A stretch of DNA of 63,349 nt, taken from CAZEQJ01 sp964514385. GTDB lineage: Bacteria > Bacteroidota > Bacteroidia > Cytophagales > Cyclobacteriaceae. Below are positions 44,530 to 53,444 of this stretch, in pieces; positions within the stretch are counted from its first letter, which is position 1; every line of letters begins with the position of its first letter. The DNA is taken from contig CAZEQJ010000018.1 in assembly GCA_964514385.1 (NCBI GenBank), forward strand, positions 1 through 63,349, written 5' to 3'. Both the position numbers and the translations under genes were made by a program. The notes beneath the pieces are model-generated. The model had not been told where the DNA came from, ran no database searches, and saw only the letters and a list, made by a program, of their open reading frames with translations.

Positions 44530-45105
44530 TCAATTCAGTCTAGGGTCTATGGGATAATTCGTAAACATCTTGTAGCGTTCCCCCATTTCGCTGAGTGATT
44601 TCTTCCATAGCCTCGTGGGGTCCTGATGAAAAATATGGTTTACATCATACTCTTCCCGGACAATCCACGAATTTTCTTTCAATTCCATGATTAGCTGCTC
44701 ATATCCCCATCCGGAGTAGCCAAGAAAAAACCGGTAGTCATCGGCATTAAACAAACCCAGCGTGATGGCCTGCAGCACATCTTCGAAGTCGCCGCCCCAA
44801 TATATCCCGGGTCTTATCTCAATACTACCACTGACCTGATCGGGTACGCGATGGATAAAATGGAGAGTATCCTGCTCTACAGGACCACCGATAAATAGCG
44901 GTATTTCCATCTCTATATCCTGCATCACATCTGCCACGGTCATCTCTGATTTTTTGTTGAGCACAAATCCAAAAGCGCCATCATTGGTGTTTTCACATAA
45001 TAGTACGACCGTCCGCTCGAAGTTTGGATCGGCAAGCAGAGGTTCCGACAGCAGCAGGCTGCCCCTGGAGGGTTGGTAATTTTGTTCTTTGTTAAAAAAA
45101 TCCAT
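44530..45105 (-). CDS. YqgE/AlgH family protein
   Basis: A 191-residue member of the YqgE/AlgH (UPF0301) family; the function is not settled. Family blocks are GSLLLSEPLLADPNFERTVVLLCEN, GAFGFVLNKKSEMTV, LFIGGPVEQDTLHFIHR, and FFLGYSGWGYEQLIMELKENSW. The start overlaps the stop of miaE by one base, so the two are co-translated. The length is normal. Confidence 0.93.
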   Translation of the reverse strand: MDFFNKEQNYQPSRGSLLLSEPLLADPNFERTVVLLCENTNDGAFGFVLNKKSEMTVADVMQDIEMEIPLFIGGPVEQDTLHFIHRVPDQVSGSIEIRPGIYWGGDFEDVLQAITLGLFNADDYRFFLGYSGWGYEQLIMELKENSWIVREEYDVNHIFHQDPTRLWKKSLSEMGERYKMFTNYPIDPRLN

Positions 45106-45695
45106 TAATGAAGTGCAGGTTTAATTGGTAAACTCAGCAATACACGAGCCTCTGTGTCGTACAAAAAATTCAGCCGCTCGTGTATTGCCTGCTTATTAAA
45201 ATAATGTTTGGCCATATCTACAAATACCTCACCATGCCTTGCCTCAGAATGATAGAGGTTTTTGTAAAATGTTTTTAGCTTCCCTTCGGGTAAAGCTTCG
45301 TAAACCATCCTGAACCTTTCAGCGCCGCGGTACTCGACGATGGAGGCAATACAAAGCCGGTCCAGGAATCGCTCATCCCTCCCGCTGCGGCAGGCGTCAA
45401 GCAGTTGCTTGACATAGTGATCCTGACCGATCTCATGCGGTAGCGGGATATTCATCTGTTCCATAAGCTGATACACCTGTTTGAAGTGTGCCAGCTCTTC
45501 GATGGCAGTATCCAGTAGTTCGGGTATTATTTCTGTGCGGTCGGGATATTTGGCAACAAAGCTCATCGCCATAGAGGAGGCTTTACGCTCACAGTTGGCG
45601 TGATCCTGAAGGAAGGCAGGAAAGTCTTCCATCACCGCATTAATCCATTCTTTTGGGCTTTCGGCCCGTAAATCTGATTTTTCTACTTCAACCAT
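45105..45695 (-). CDS. miaE: tRNA-(ms2io6A37) hydroxylase
   Basis: A non-haem di-iron enzyme that hydroxylates the isopentenyl side chain of ms2i6A at position 37 of some tRNAs. Iron-ligand Glu/His motifs are visible: NCERKASSMA, EELAHFKQV (ExxH), VEYRGAERFR and SEARHGEVF (ExxH). I take the ATG at 45695 (MVEVEK), giving 196 residues, instead of a TTG 27 bases upstream. It is co-translated with the YqgE gene. The family is common in Bacteroidota. Confidence 0.92.
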   Translation of the reverse strand: MVEVEKSDLRAESPKEWINAVMEDFPAFLQDHANCERKASSMAMSFVAKYPDRTEIIPELLDTAIEELAHFKQVYQLMEQMNIPLPHEIGQDHYVKQLLDACRSGRDERFLDRLCIASIVEYRGAERFRMVYEALPEGKLKTFYKNLYHSEARHGEVFVDMAKHYFNKQAIHERLNFLYDTEARVLLSLPIKPALH

Positions 45696-45770
45696 GACAT
45701 TAATGTATGATATTCGTTTCAAAATAAAAGGCGATTTATATTAAATTTCAACACTTACAAACCAGAGCTC

Positions 45771-46406
45771 ATGAAAATCAAAGACCTGAGAAAAGATTAC
45801 ACTAAAGGAGAACTCAACGAAAACGAACTGGCAGCCAACCCGCTGGATCAGTTCCGGCGATGGTTTAAGGAGGCACTGACATTGACCTCTGAAGAGCCTA
45901 ATGCCATGACATTGTCGACCTTACGCAGCGATGGCTTCCCTACCAGTCGCATTGTCCTGCTCAAAGACCTTAGCGATAAAGGCTTTAGTTTTTATACAAA
46001 CTACAACAGTGATAAAGCAGCTGAAATTGAGGCCAACCCAAAAGTAAGCCTCAATTTCCTATGGCATGCCCTGGAGAAGCAGGTCCGGATCATCGGCATA
46101 TGTGAGAAGTTGCCTGAATCTGAATCTCAGGAGTATTTTGCCAGCCGTCCGCGTCCCAGCCAGATCGGTGCCTGGGTATCTCCACAGAGCGAGGCTATCC
46201 CGGGCCGTGATTTTCTGCTAAATCGATTAAAGGAAATCGAAAAGCAATACGAAAACAAAGAAGTGCCCAGGCCGGCTCACTGGGGTGGCTATCGCGTTAT
46301 GCCTGTGGAAATTGAATTCTGGCAGGGTCGTTCCGGTCGGCTCCACGACCGCATCCTTTACAAAAAGGAAAATGACAACTGGCGCTTTGAGCGGTTGGCA
46401 CCCTGA
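45771..46406 (+). CDS. pdxH: Pyridoxine/pyridoxamine 5'-phosphate oxidase
   Basis: An FMN enzyme that makes pyridoxal 5'-phosphate. It has 211 residues, the normal length, with DPLDQFRRWFKEAL-like start (NPLDQFRRWF), PNAMTLSTLRSDGFPTSRIVLLK, GFSFYTNYNSDKAAEI, SRPRPSQIGAWVSPQS and the C-terminal EFWQGRSGRLHDRILY and WRFERLAP. All hallmark segments for FMN and PLP contact are present. The last base of the stop is the first base of the next gene's start. Confidence 0.97.
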   Translation: MKIKDLRKDYTKGELNENELAANPLDQFRRWFKEALTLTSEEPNAMTLSTLRSDGFPTSRIVLLKDLSDKGFSFYTNYNSDKAAEIEANPKVSLNFLWHALEKQVRIIGICEKLPESESQEYFASRPRPSQIGAWVSPQSEAIPGRDFLLNRLKEIEKQYENKEVPRPAHWGGYRVMPVEIEFWQGRSGRLHDRILYKKENDNWRFERLAP

Positions 46407-47596
46407 TGAGCAGGCTTTATTTCGAGCGCTACAGTGCCGGCTACGGTCCGCTGATATACGAGCCACCTCCGGATGATCTTGCCCTCATCATTACCATTCC
46501 CGTGCATAACGAACCGGATGTTTCGGGTGTTTTTCATTCACTTGCAGCTTGTGAAGAGCCTTCATGTCCCGTCGAAGTGATCTTTGGTATCAACGCCGGT
46601 GAAAAAGCCAAGGATGGGGTAATCAGGCAAAACAAAATATCCCGGGAGGTACTGCAACAACTGATCAAAACTTACAGAGGTCCGTTGTCCTTTTATCAGG
46701 CCAGTTTTGAAACGCCACAAAAGCACGCTGGCGTTGGCATGGCACGCAAGGTGATCATGGACGAGGCGTTACGCAGGTTTACTCATGCCGGAAAAAGCGG
46801 GATCATTGCCTGCCTCGATGCCGACTGTGTTGTAGATAAACACTATTTGAATGCGTTGCTGCAACATTTCAGTCAGGATACAGAGGGATGCTCGATCCGC
46901 TATGAACATCAGGAGCAGTACCATCCTGCAGAAATCATCCGGTATGAGATGCATCTCCGCTATTACATGCACGCCTTACGATGGACTGGTTTTCCGCTTG
47001 CCTACCAGACTTTGGGAAGCTGCATGGCAGTACGGTCTGACATATACGCATTGACGGGCGGGATGAATCGACGCAAGGCCGCTGAGGATTTCTATTTTCT
47101 TCAGAAAGTGATCAGCAGGGGTAAATTTTCTCATTGTGATACTACCTCAGTTTTCCCGTCTGACCGTTTGTCGGACCGGGTGCCCTTTGGTACAGGCAGG
47201 GCTATGCAGGAAATGCAGTCCTCTGATCATGGCACCTACAACCCGGCGGTATTTGAAGCACTACGTAATTTTTTTTCAGAAATACATCGTGCCTATCCGG
47301 AATTTCCAGCTTTTCTAAAAGCTGATGATCAGGTGAAAGAAATACTATGTGCAGACGATATTATAAAACATCATCAGGCAGCATTGCACAACACCAAAAC
47401 ATTTGCCTCTTTTTACAGGTATTTTCTGAGAGGTGTTGACGGGCTACGGGTACTGCAGCTGGTACATCAGCTTCAGAAAATCCACCAAAATGTCACATAT
47501 TTGCAGGCAATGGAGTGGTTGTTCCGTACCCATGGGCAGCCTACGCATAGTAATGAAAAAGCATATCTTATAAATATCAGAAAATGGAAAGAATGA
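46406..47596 (+). CDS. Family 2-like glycosyltransferase, soluble
   Basis: A GT-A fold protein of 396 residues. It has LALIITIPVHNEPDV at the start of the Rossmann half, the DxD-type motif CLDADCVVD (metal and nucleotide-sugar binding), and RRKAAEDFYFLQKV, where ED is the usual catalytic-base region in GT2. No signal peptide or membrane segment is visible, unlike many GT2 enzymes. It overlaps pdxH by 1 base and the dehydrogenase by 13 bases. What it glycosylates is unknown. Confidence 0.8.
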   Translation: MSRLYFERYSAGYGPLIYEPPPDDLALIITIPVHNEPDVSGVFHSLAACEEPSCPVEVIFGINAGEKAKDGVIRQNKISREVLQQLIKTYRGPLSFYQASFETPQKHAGVGMARKVIMDEALRRFTHAGKSGIIACLDADCVVDKHYLNALLQHFSQDTEGCSIRYEHQEQYHPAEIIRYEMHLRYYMHALRWTGFPLAYQTLGSCMAVRSDIYALTGGMNRRKAAEDFYFLQKVISRGKFSHCDTTSVFPSDRLSDRVPFGTGRAMQEMQSSDHGTYNPAVFEALRNFFSEIHRAYPEFPAFLKADDQVKEILCADDIIKHHQAALHNTKTFASFYRYFLRGVDGLRVLQLVHQLQKIHQNVTYLQAMEWLFRTHGQPTHSNEKAYLINIRKWKE

Positions 47597-48483
47597 ATAT
47601 CGCAGTGATCGGCGCCGGGCAGATGGGTAATGGCATTGCCCATGTATTTGCACAAAACGGACATATGGTGACGTTGGTAGATATAGATCAAACACGACTG
47701 GACAATGCACTTACCACCATTGAAAAAAATCTCGATCGCCAGGTTAATAAAGAGCTGATCAGTGACGCGGATAAGGTAAATACGCTGAAGCAGCTGACTA
47801 CCGCTACCGATACTGCACAGGCAGTAAGCCAGGCCGACCTTGTGGTTGAAGCGGCTACAGAAAACATGGAGTTAAAACTCAAAATCTTCAAAACGCTGGA
47901 TGAGCATGCTCCAAATGATGCTATCCTGGCTACCAATACCTCCTCCATTTCCATCACTAAAATTGCAAGTGCCACCCGTAGACCGGAAAAAGTGATTGGT
48001 ATGCACTTCATGAATCCCGTACCGGTAATGAAGCTGATAGAGGTCATCAATGGTTATGCCACCGCGCCGGAAGTAAATGAGACCATTGTATCATTATCCA
48101 GGGCTATTGGCAAGGTGCCGGTGGTGGTGAATGATTACCCCGGTTTTATTGCCAACCGTATCCTGATGCCGATGATCAATGAAGCCATTTACTCACTTTT
48201 TGAAGGAGTTGCCGGTGTGGAAGAGATTGATACGGTGATGAAGCTTGGAATGGCACATCCGATGGGGCCCCTGCATCTGGCTGATTTCATCGGACTCGAC
48301 ACCTGCCTTTCAATACTCAATGTATTGCATGAAGGCTTTGGAAACCCTAAATATGCTCCATGCCCGCTACTCAAAAACATGGTACAGGCCGGGCATTTGG
48401 GTGCAAAATCGGGCGTAGGGTTCTACGACTGGTCAGAAGGACCAAAAAATATTAAGGTTGCCTCCAATTTCTCGTCCATGTAA
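47584..48483 (+). CDS. 3-hydroxyacyl-CoA (3-hydroxybutyryl-CoA) dehydrogenase
   Basis: An NAD-dependent dehydrogenase of 299 residues of the Hbd/PaaH type. The Rossmann motif is IAVIGAGQMGNGIAHVFA, followed by the acidic VDID, ADLVVEAATENMELK, ATNTSSISIT, the catalytic-His segment GMHFMNPVPVMKL, and the C-terminal dimer domain with PGFIANRILMPMINEA and HPMGPLHLADFIGLD. It should act in fatty-acid or butyrate-type metabolism. It starts inside the end of the glycosyltransferase gene. A hairpin follows the stop. Confidence 0.93.
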   Translation: MERMNIAVIGAGQMGNGIAHVFAQNGHMVTLVDIDQTRLDNALTTIEKNLDRQVNKELISDADKVNTLKQLTTATDTAQAVSQADLVVEAATENMELKLKIFKTLDEHAPNDAILATNTSSISITKIASATRRPEKVIGMHFMNPVPVMKLIEVINGYATAPEVNETIVSLSRAIGKVPVVVNDYPGFIANRILMPMINEAIYSLFEGVAGVEEIDTVMKLGMAHPMGPLHLADFIGLDTCLSILNVLHEGFGNPKYAPCPLLKNMVQAGHLGAKSGVGFYDWSEGPKNIKVASNFSSM

Positions 48484-48490
48484 GATATCC

Positions 48491-48516
48491 GGGGGACATA
48501 CTAAAAAATGTCCCCC
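48491..48516 (+). terminator. Hairpin terminator after the dehydrogenase
   Basis: A perfect 9-bp stem GGGGGACAT against ATGTCCCCC with an A-rich loop, 8 bases after the stop. The tail is only moderately T-rich. The remaining bases of the 212-base gap before 48696 show no gene. Confidence 0.7.
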
Positions 48517-48695
48517 ATTTCCATTTTTTCGGGTCTTTAGCGCATTTTCTAAACCAATACCTGATCAGAAATTGATAATTTTTTTTCTGGTAAACATAAT
48601 CCAGCTGAATGCATTACGTATGAAAGCCCGGGACTCATCCTGATCCTCTTTTTTCTGAGACTCCTCCTACCTTTACAAAAAAAACAACAAGGAAT

Positions 48696-49370
48696 ATGAA
48701 GGTGAGGGGAATTTTTATCGCGTTAACACTGGCAGTATCAACACTTTTTGCACAGGAATACCTTAAGGAGGAAGATCGTGCCGCTCTTATTGAAAGAAAT
48801 AAACTAGCATACTTTGCTATTCAGGCAGAAAACTCATTGCAATCGTTTAATATCCAAAGCGACCTCGACCAGCTTAATGGTCTGCAATACCTCAAACATG
48901 GTGGCGCCATCGGGGCTACTTTCGGCAACCGAGTATTTAGGGTACCGGTAAAATACGGCATCTTCTTCAATGATATAAAAGGCCTGCGTTCGGTCGAAAA
49001 CAGGGAGCTGTCTGTAGGTGGTGAACTTTCGCTTAACCAGTTTTCGAAAACGCGATGGTTTGTATGGGATGTTTATCTGATTGGAGGGTACGTATCAACC
49101 AATGTGTCGTATCGTGGTGGTTACCTTGAGCCAATTGCCGTTTCCGATATGCAGCAGCCTCTGCTGGGATGGAGCAAGCAGAATGCCGTGTATTACGGCG
49201 GTGGAGCTTCCATTCGCCTGAATACCTGTGAGGACAGTTTCATAACACTGTACATGGAGTATTCCGTTCGCCGTCACCTTTTTGATGGCGAAAGTACGAT
49301 GGCATTCTCGCAGACCCACCTGCAGGATATTACCAATGCCAGCCTGGGTGTAAAAATCGGCATTCTCTGA
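48696..49370 (+). CDS. Secreted protein of unknown function, beta-barrel-like
   Basis: Not recognised. It has 224 residues with a clear signal peptide (1-20, ending LFAQ), then a helical stretch (EEDRAALIERNKLAYFAIQAEN), followed by alternating strands rich in Gly and Tyr (GAIGATFGNRVFRVP, VYLIGGYVSTNVSYRGGY, AVYYGGGASIRL, FITLYMEYSVRRH). It ends in LGVKIGIL, similar to the last strand of small outer membrane barrels. It may therefore be an outer membrane protein. It stands alone between two unrelated units. Confidence 0.6.
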   Translation: MKVRGIFIALTLAVSTLFAQEYLKEEDRAALIERNKLAYFAIQAENSLQSFNIQSDLDQLNGLQYLKHGGAIGATFGNRVFRVPVKYGIFFNDIKGLRSVENRELSVGGELSLNQFSKTRWFVWDVYLIGGYVSTNVSYRGGYLEPIAVSDMQQPLLGWSKQNAVYYGGGASIRLNTCEDSFITLYMEYSVRRHLFDGESTMAFSQTHLQDITNASLGVKIGIL

Positions 49371-49409
49371 TTTTAATTTCACCAGACAGGCAGTATCTTG
49401 CAGCCTGCA

Positions 49410-49838
49410 ATGGATCAGGTAACTCTACATTTAGCTCTAAATCATTTTCCGTTATCATTTTTATTTACCGGATGGGTAATACTGGCAGTGGGATTATGGA
49501 AAAAAAATGAAACGGTAATTCATACAGGGCTGGCGCTGTTTATAGCTTCAGGTGTTGCGACCCTACCTGTTTACCTTTCAGGTGAAGGTGCTGCTGAGGT
49601 AGTGAACACCATTGACAATACAGCTTCACCATACATCAATGACCACAGTGAAGCTGCTGCCTCATCCATTTATATAGTGATGGTAAATGCACTGGCTGCG
49701 CTGGCATATTTTTTTGTGGAGCAGCTTAAAAACCGCAGATGGTTATTTATTGTGATGATCATCGGACTGGTCACATTGGCCAGCACAGGATATGTAGCTT
49801 CCACAGGAGGGAAAATCAGACATTCAGAAATAAGGTAA
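49410..49838 (+). CDS. Small four-helix membrane protein
   Basis: A 142-residue integral membrane protein with four hydrophobic helices (about 13-30, 36-55, 84-104, 109-130), in the style of DUF2231 proteins. LHLALNHFPLSFLFTGW carries a His in the first helix and YINDHSEAAASSIYIV another near the third. The ATG at 49410 is preferred to a TTG 12 bases upstream. It is followed after one base by thioredoxin, so the two are likely co-translated. The function is not known. Confidence 0.7.
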   Translation: MDQVTLHLALNHFPLSFLFTGWVILAVGLWKKNETVIHTGLALFIASGVATLPVYLSGEGAAEVVNTIDNTASPYINDHSEAAASSIYIVMVNALAALAYFFVEQLKNRRWLFIVMIIGLVTLASTGYVASTGGKIRHSEIR

Positions 49839-49839
49839 T

Positions 49840-50148
49840 ATGGCTTCATTTAAGGAAATCATTAACAGAGATACACCCGTACTGGTCGACTTTTATGCCG
49901 ACTGGTGTGCTCCCTGTAAGCAAATGGAACCGGTGATAAAGCGGGTATCAGGGAAAATGAGGGACCAGATTCATACCATTAAGGTAAACGTGGATAAAAA
50001 CCCACAGGCTGCGCATAAATATCAGATCCGAAGTATTCCTACGTTTATAATTTTCCAGAAGGGCAAGGTGAAATGGCGACACAGTGGCATGATAAATGAC
50101 GCCGGGCTTACAAAGGCCATCAATAAACTAACAGCCCAGCCAAACTGA
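49840..50148 (+). CDS. Thioredoxin
   Basis: A cytoplasmic 102-residue thioredoxin with the active site WCAPCK, the FYADWCAPCKQMEPVIK helix, cis-Pro in RSIPTFIIF and QKGKVKWRHSG. No signal peptide, so it acts as a disulfide reductant in the cytoplasm. It is probably not the only thioredoxin of the cell. The stop overlaps the DASS transporter start by one base. Confidence 0.93.
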   Translation: MASFKEIINRDTPVLVDFYADWCAPCKQMEPVIKRVSGKMRDQIHTIKVNVDKNPQAAHKYQIRSIPTFIIFQKGKVKWRHSGMINDAGLTKAINKLTAQPN

Positions 50149-51569
50149 TGATGTTAAAGCGGACAGGGCTGATGCTGGGGCCGGTCTTTTTTATTCTTAT
50201 GCTTATCATAAGTCCGGCATCAGACCCAGCGGTAAATAAAGTCTTTGCTGTTGCGCTCTGGATGATCACCTGGTGGGTAACTGAGGCGGTTGATCTTTCA
50301 GTAACAGCCCTCCTCCCGATGATATTGCTACCCTTGCTGGAGGTAACCACCCTGAACGAGGCCACAAGCCAGTACAGCAATCCCATCATTTACCTTTTTA
50401 TGGGTGGTTTCGTTATTGCCATCGCCATGGAGAAATGGAATCTGCATAAGCGTATTGCACTTTTTATCATCAGCAAAACAGGAACGGGTGCCAACGGTAT
50501 CATTTTCGGCTTTATGCTGGCAACCAATCTGCTAAGCATGTGGATTTCCAACACCGCCACTACCGTCATGATGCTGCCCATTGCAATATCGGTGGTACAA
50601 TTACTTTTTGAGGACCATACATTTACCCGCAAGGAGCGGAGATTTGCTTTATCCCTGATGTTGGGCATTGCATTCAGCGCTAATGTAGGAGGCATAGCTA
50701 CATTAATTGGTACACCACCCAATGTGGTATTTGCCGGCTTTATCCGACAGGAATATGGTTTGGAGATCGGCTTTTTGCAGTGGATGCTAATGGGTGTACC
50801 ACTGAGCATCCTGTTTCTCCTGATCATTTATATCCTGCTGACACGTGTATTCTACCCCAGTCAGCTGCACGAAGTAGCTTCTTCGGGTAAGCTGATAGAG
50901 CAGGAACTTAAAAAGCTTGGAAAACTGACGGCTAATGAAAAAAAGGTATTGCTGGTATTTACCGTTACTGCTGTGCTCTGGATCAGCCGGCAGTTTCTGC
51001 AGCAACTGTTCCCTTCAATACTGTTACATGATACCATCATTGCCATGGCTGGTGCGGTTACATTATTTCTTATCCCCTCTGACAGGAAAGGGGAAGCGAT
51101 CCTTTTGTGGCAGGATATGCATCGACTTCCCTGGGGCATCCTGATTCTTTTCGGTGGAGGGCTCACTTTAGCCAAGGCGATGGAAAAGGTAGGGATCATT
51201 GACATCATTGCAGGTCAGGCAGCAGGCATCGGGTCCATCGGCAACTGGCTGATCATCCTCTCATTATCCGCTGTGGTATTATTTCTGACCGAGGTGATGA
51301 GTAATGTAGCCTTGATTACGGTATTCCTTCCGGTGCTCGGGGGTATTGCGATAGGATTAGGCGTAGACCCTCTTCTGATCTGTATTCCAGCGACCATTGC
51401 CAGCAGCTGTGCCTTTATGCTGCCGATGTCCACACCACCTAATGCTATTGTCTATGCCAGTGGTCATATCAAAGTTTATCAGATGATGCGCATTGGGGTT
51501 GTATTGAATGTACTGATCCTGATTATCCTGACGGCGGTGATACAATGGGTAATTCCCTTGTTGTTTTAA
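50148..51569 (+). CDS. SLC13/DASS-family anion (dicarboxylate) transporter
   Basis: A 473-residue membrane carrier with about 11-12 hydrophobic segments. Family marks are the two SNT-like helical hairpins: WISNTATTVMMLP in the N-terminal half and MSTPPNAIVYASG in the C-terminal half, plus GTPPNVVFAGF and LFGGGLTLAKAMEKVG. Such carriers import succinate, citrate or sulfate with sodium. The substrate is open. It overlaps thioredoxin by one base, and converges with the MBL gene with a 4-base overlap of the stops. Confidence 0.9.
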   Translation: MMLKRTGLMLGPVFFILMLIISPASDPAVNKVFAVALWMITWWVTEAVDLSVTALLPMILLPLLEVTTLNEATSQYSNPIIYLFMGGFVIAIAMEKWNLHKRIALFIISKTGTGANGIIFGFMLATNLLSMWISNTATTVMMLPIAISVVQLLFEDHTFTRKERRFALSLMLGIAFSANVGGIATLIGTPPNVVFAGFIRQEYGLEIGFLQWMLMGVPLSILFLLIIYILLTRVFYPSQLHEVASSGKLIEQELKKLGKLTANEKKVLLVFTVTAVLWISRQFLQQLFPSILLHDTIIAMAGAVTLFLIPSDRKGEAILLWQDMHRLPWGILILFGGGLTLAKAMEKVGIIDIIAGQAAGIGSIGNWLIILSLSAVVLFLTEVMSNVALITVFLPVLGGIAIGLGVDPLLICIPATIASSCAFMLPMSTPPNAIVYASGHIKVYQMMRIGVVLNVLILIILTAVIQWVIPLLF

Positions 51570-52420
51570 TTTAAAAGCTCTTCAAGCGTCCCTGCTTCAT
51601 GTAGCCTGACTCCTTTTTCTGTATTCTGTACGGTACAGCATTCATTTAACGGATCGTGCTCCAGGAAAAGGATCAGTTTTCTTTCTACCGCTTTTTTAAG
51701 AAAATCCGTTTTCTCTGCCATGGTGATCAGGGGTCTTACATCATAGCTCATCACATAGGGTAATGGAATATGTGACACGGAAGGCAGCAAATCTGCCATA
51801 AACACAATCTGCCTGCCTTTAAAAATAAAAGACGGCATCATCTGCTTTTCTGTATGACCATCGGCCAGCAGTATTTCAAAGGGAAGATCGTGACCTTCAT
51901 CGATGAAACGAACCTTATTGGCTTCAGCAAGTGGAATGAAATTTTCTTTCAGGAATGAAGCTTTTTCTCTTGGGTTTGGATTAGCCGCCCACTCCCAGTG
52001 TTTTTTATGGCTCCAGTAAGTGGCATTAGGAAACGCAGGTACCAGTTTACCATCTTCAGACATTTTGACTGCGCCACCAACATGATCAAAGTGAAGGTGT
52101 GTAATAAAAACGTCTGTGATCTGATCTGATGATAATCCATGCTTGTTCAGCGCCTGATCTACTCCCAGATCACCATGGAGATCATAATGTCTGAAAAATT
52201 TATCCGATTGCTTATCTCCTATTCCGGTGTCGATCAATATTTTCCGGTCACCTTTTTCAACAAGAAGACATCGCATCGACCACGTACACCGGTTAGCGTC
52301 GTCGGGAGGATTGGTGCGAGACCAAAGTGCCTTAGGCACCACACCGAACATGGCTCCACCATCGAGTTTAAAAAAACCTGTGTGGATTATCTTGATATCA
52401 TCGACCTGAATATCAGTCAT
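51566..52420 (-). CDS. MBL-fold metallo-hydrolase (lactonase-like)
   Basis: A 284-residue zinc hydrolase with the metal motif THLHFDHVGG, an upstream KILIDTGIGD, the later His in LADGHTEKQMMP, and a final LEHDPLNE. The overall pattern resembles acyl-homoserine lactonase-type MBL proteins, but the substrate cannot be inferred. The ATG at 52420 is preferred to one 21 bases upstream, because it gives the usual short overlap (8 bases) with the end of accA. The two genes are probably co-transcribed. Confidence 0.85.
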   Translation of the reverse strand: MTDIQVDDIKIIHTGFFKLDGGAMFGVVPKALWSRTNPPDDANRCTWSMRCLLVEKGDRKILIDTGIGDKQSDKFFRHYDLHGDLGVDQALNKHGLSSDQITDVFITHLHFDHVGGAVKMSEDGKLVPAFPNATYWSHKKHWEWAANPNPREKASFLKENFIPLAEANKVRFIDEGHDLPFEILLADGHTEKQMMPSFIFKGRQIVFMADLLPSVSHIPLPYVMSYDVRPLITMAEKTDFLKKAVERKLILFLEHDPLNECCTVQNTEKGVRLHEAGTLEELLN

Positions 52421-53360
52421 TATACGCTCCCATTGATGCAAATTTCTGAATCCTGCTTTCTATTCTTTTATCGGATGAGATTTTTTCAAGGTCGGCGATG
52501 GTCTTGATCATATATTCCTTCACTATGCCAGCCATAGATTTCAGATCGGTATGTGCTCCGCCGAGAGGTTCCTCGATAATATCATCGATCAGCTTGTAGG
52601 ACTGCATGTCGGATGCGGTAAGTTTCAGTGCCTCTGCTGCCTGCTCCTTAAAATCCCAACTTCTCCATAGGATGGAGGAGCACGACTCAGGTGAAATCAC
52701 GGAATACCATGTATTTTCGAGCATAGCCACTTTATCCCCAATGCCGATACCAAGTGCACCTCCGGAAGCGCCTTCACCAATAATGATGCATATTACAGGT
52801 ACTTCCAGCATAAACATTTCCCTGAGGTTTTTGGCAATAGCTTCACCCTGCCCTCTTTCTTCTGCTTCAAGACCTGGAAATGCACCCGGAGTATCGATAA
52901 AGCAGACAACAGGCTTTTTGAATTTTTCTGCAATCTTCATCAGGCGGAGTGCTTTGCGGTAGCCATCCGGATTTGCCATACCAAAGTTCCTCATTTGACG
53001 CTGCTTGGTATTGCGGCCCTTCTGGTGTCCTATAAACATATAGGTTTTGCCATCAACCTGCCCAAGACCTCCTACCATGGCCTTATCATCCGCCACCATG
53101 CGATCGCCATGCAATTCGATGAAGTCGTCAGTTATTTCATAGATATAATCCAGTGTATAGGGTCTTTCAGCATGACGAGACAGTTGCACACGCTGCCAGC
53201 GGGTGAGATTGCTGTACGTTTCTTTCTTTAGCCTGATAATTTTTTCTTCCAGCGCCTTTACCGCCTGTGACACATCAATTTCGTTGGTGTCGGCCAGTTG
53301 CTTCATGTCAGCCAGTTTGGCTTCCAGTTCAGCGATAGGTTTTTCAAATTCCAACAACAT
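52413..53360 (-). CDS. accA: Acetyl-CoA carboxylase carboxyltransferase subunit alpha
   Basis: The alpha subunit of the carboxyltransferase that makes malonyl-CoA for fatty acid synthesis. It has 315 residues; LEFEKPIAELEAKL at the start, the coiled helix, then WQRVQLSRHAERPYTLDYI, FIGHQKGRNTK, FGMANPDGYRKALRLM, PVVCFIDTPGAFPG, EERGQGEAIAKNL and GEGASGGALGIGIGD for CoA and biotin binding. All blocks of the family are present. The downstream MBL gene overlaps by 8 bases. Confidence 0.98.
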   Translation of the reverse strand: MLLEFEKPIAELEAKLADMKQLADTNEIDVSQAVKALEEKIIRLKKETYSNLTRWQRVQLSRHAERPYTLDYIYEITDDFIELHGDRMVADDKAMVGGLGQVDGKTYMFIGHQKGRNTKQRQMRNFGMANPDGYRKALRLMKIAEKFKKPVVCFIDTPGAFPGLEAEERGQGEAIAKNLREMFMLEVPVICIIIGEGASGGALGIGIGDKVAMLENTWYSVISPESCSSILWRSWDFKEQAAEALKLTASDMQSYKLIDDIIEEPLGGAHTDLKSMAGIVKEYMIKTIADLEKISSDKRIESRIQKFASMGAYND

Positions 53361-53444
53361 GTAACCTTACTGTTTTTTGATCTGCAAATGTAATGCTTTA
53401 CCCTGTAGTAACATAATAATAATGCATTAGCCACATAGTGCAGA

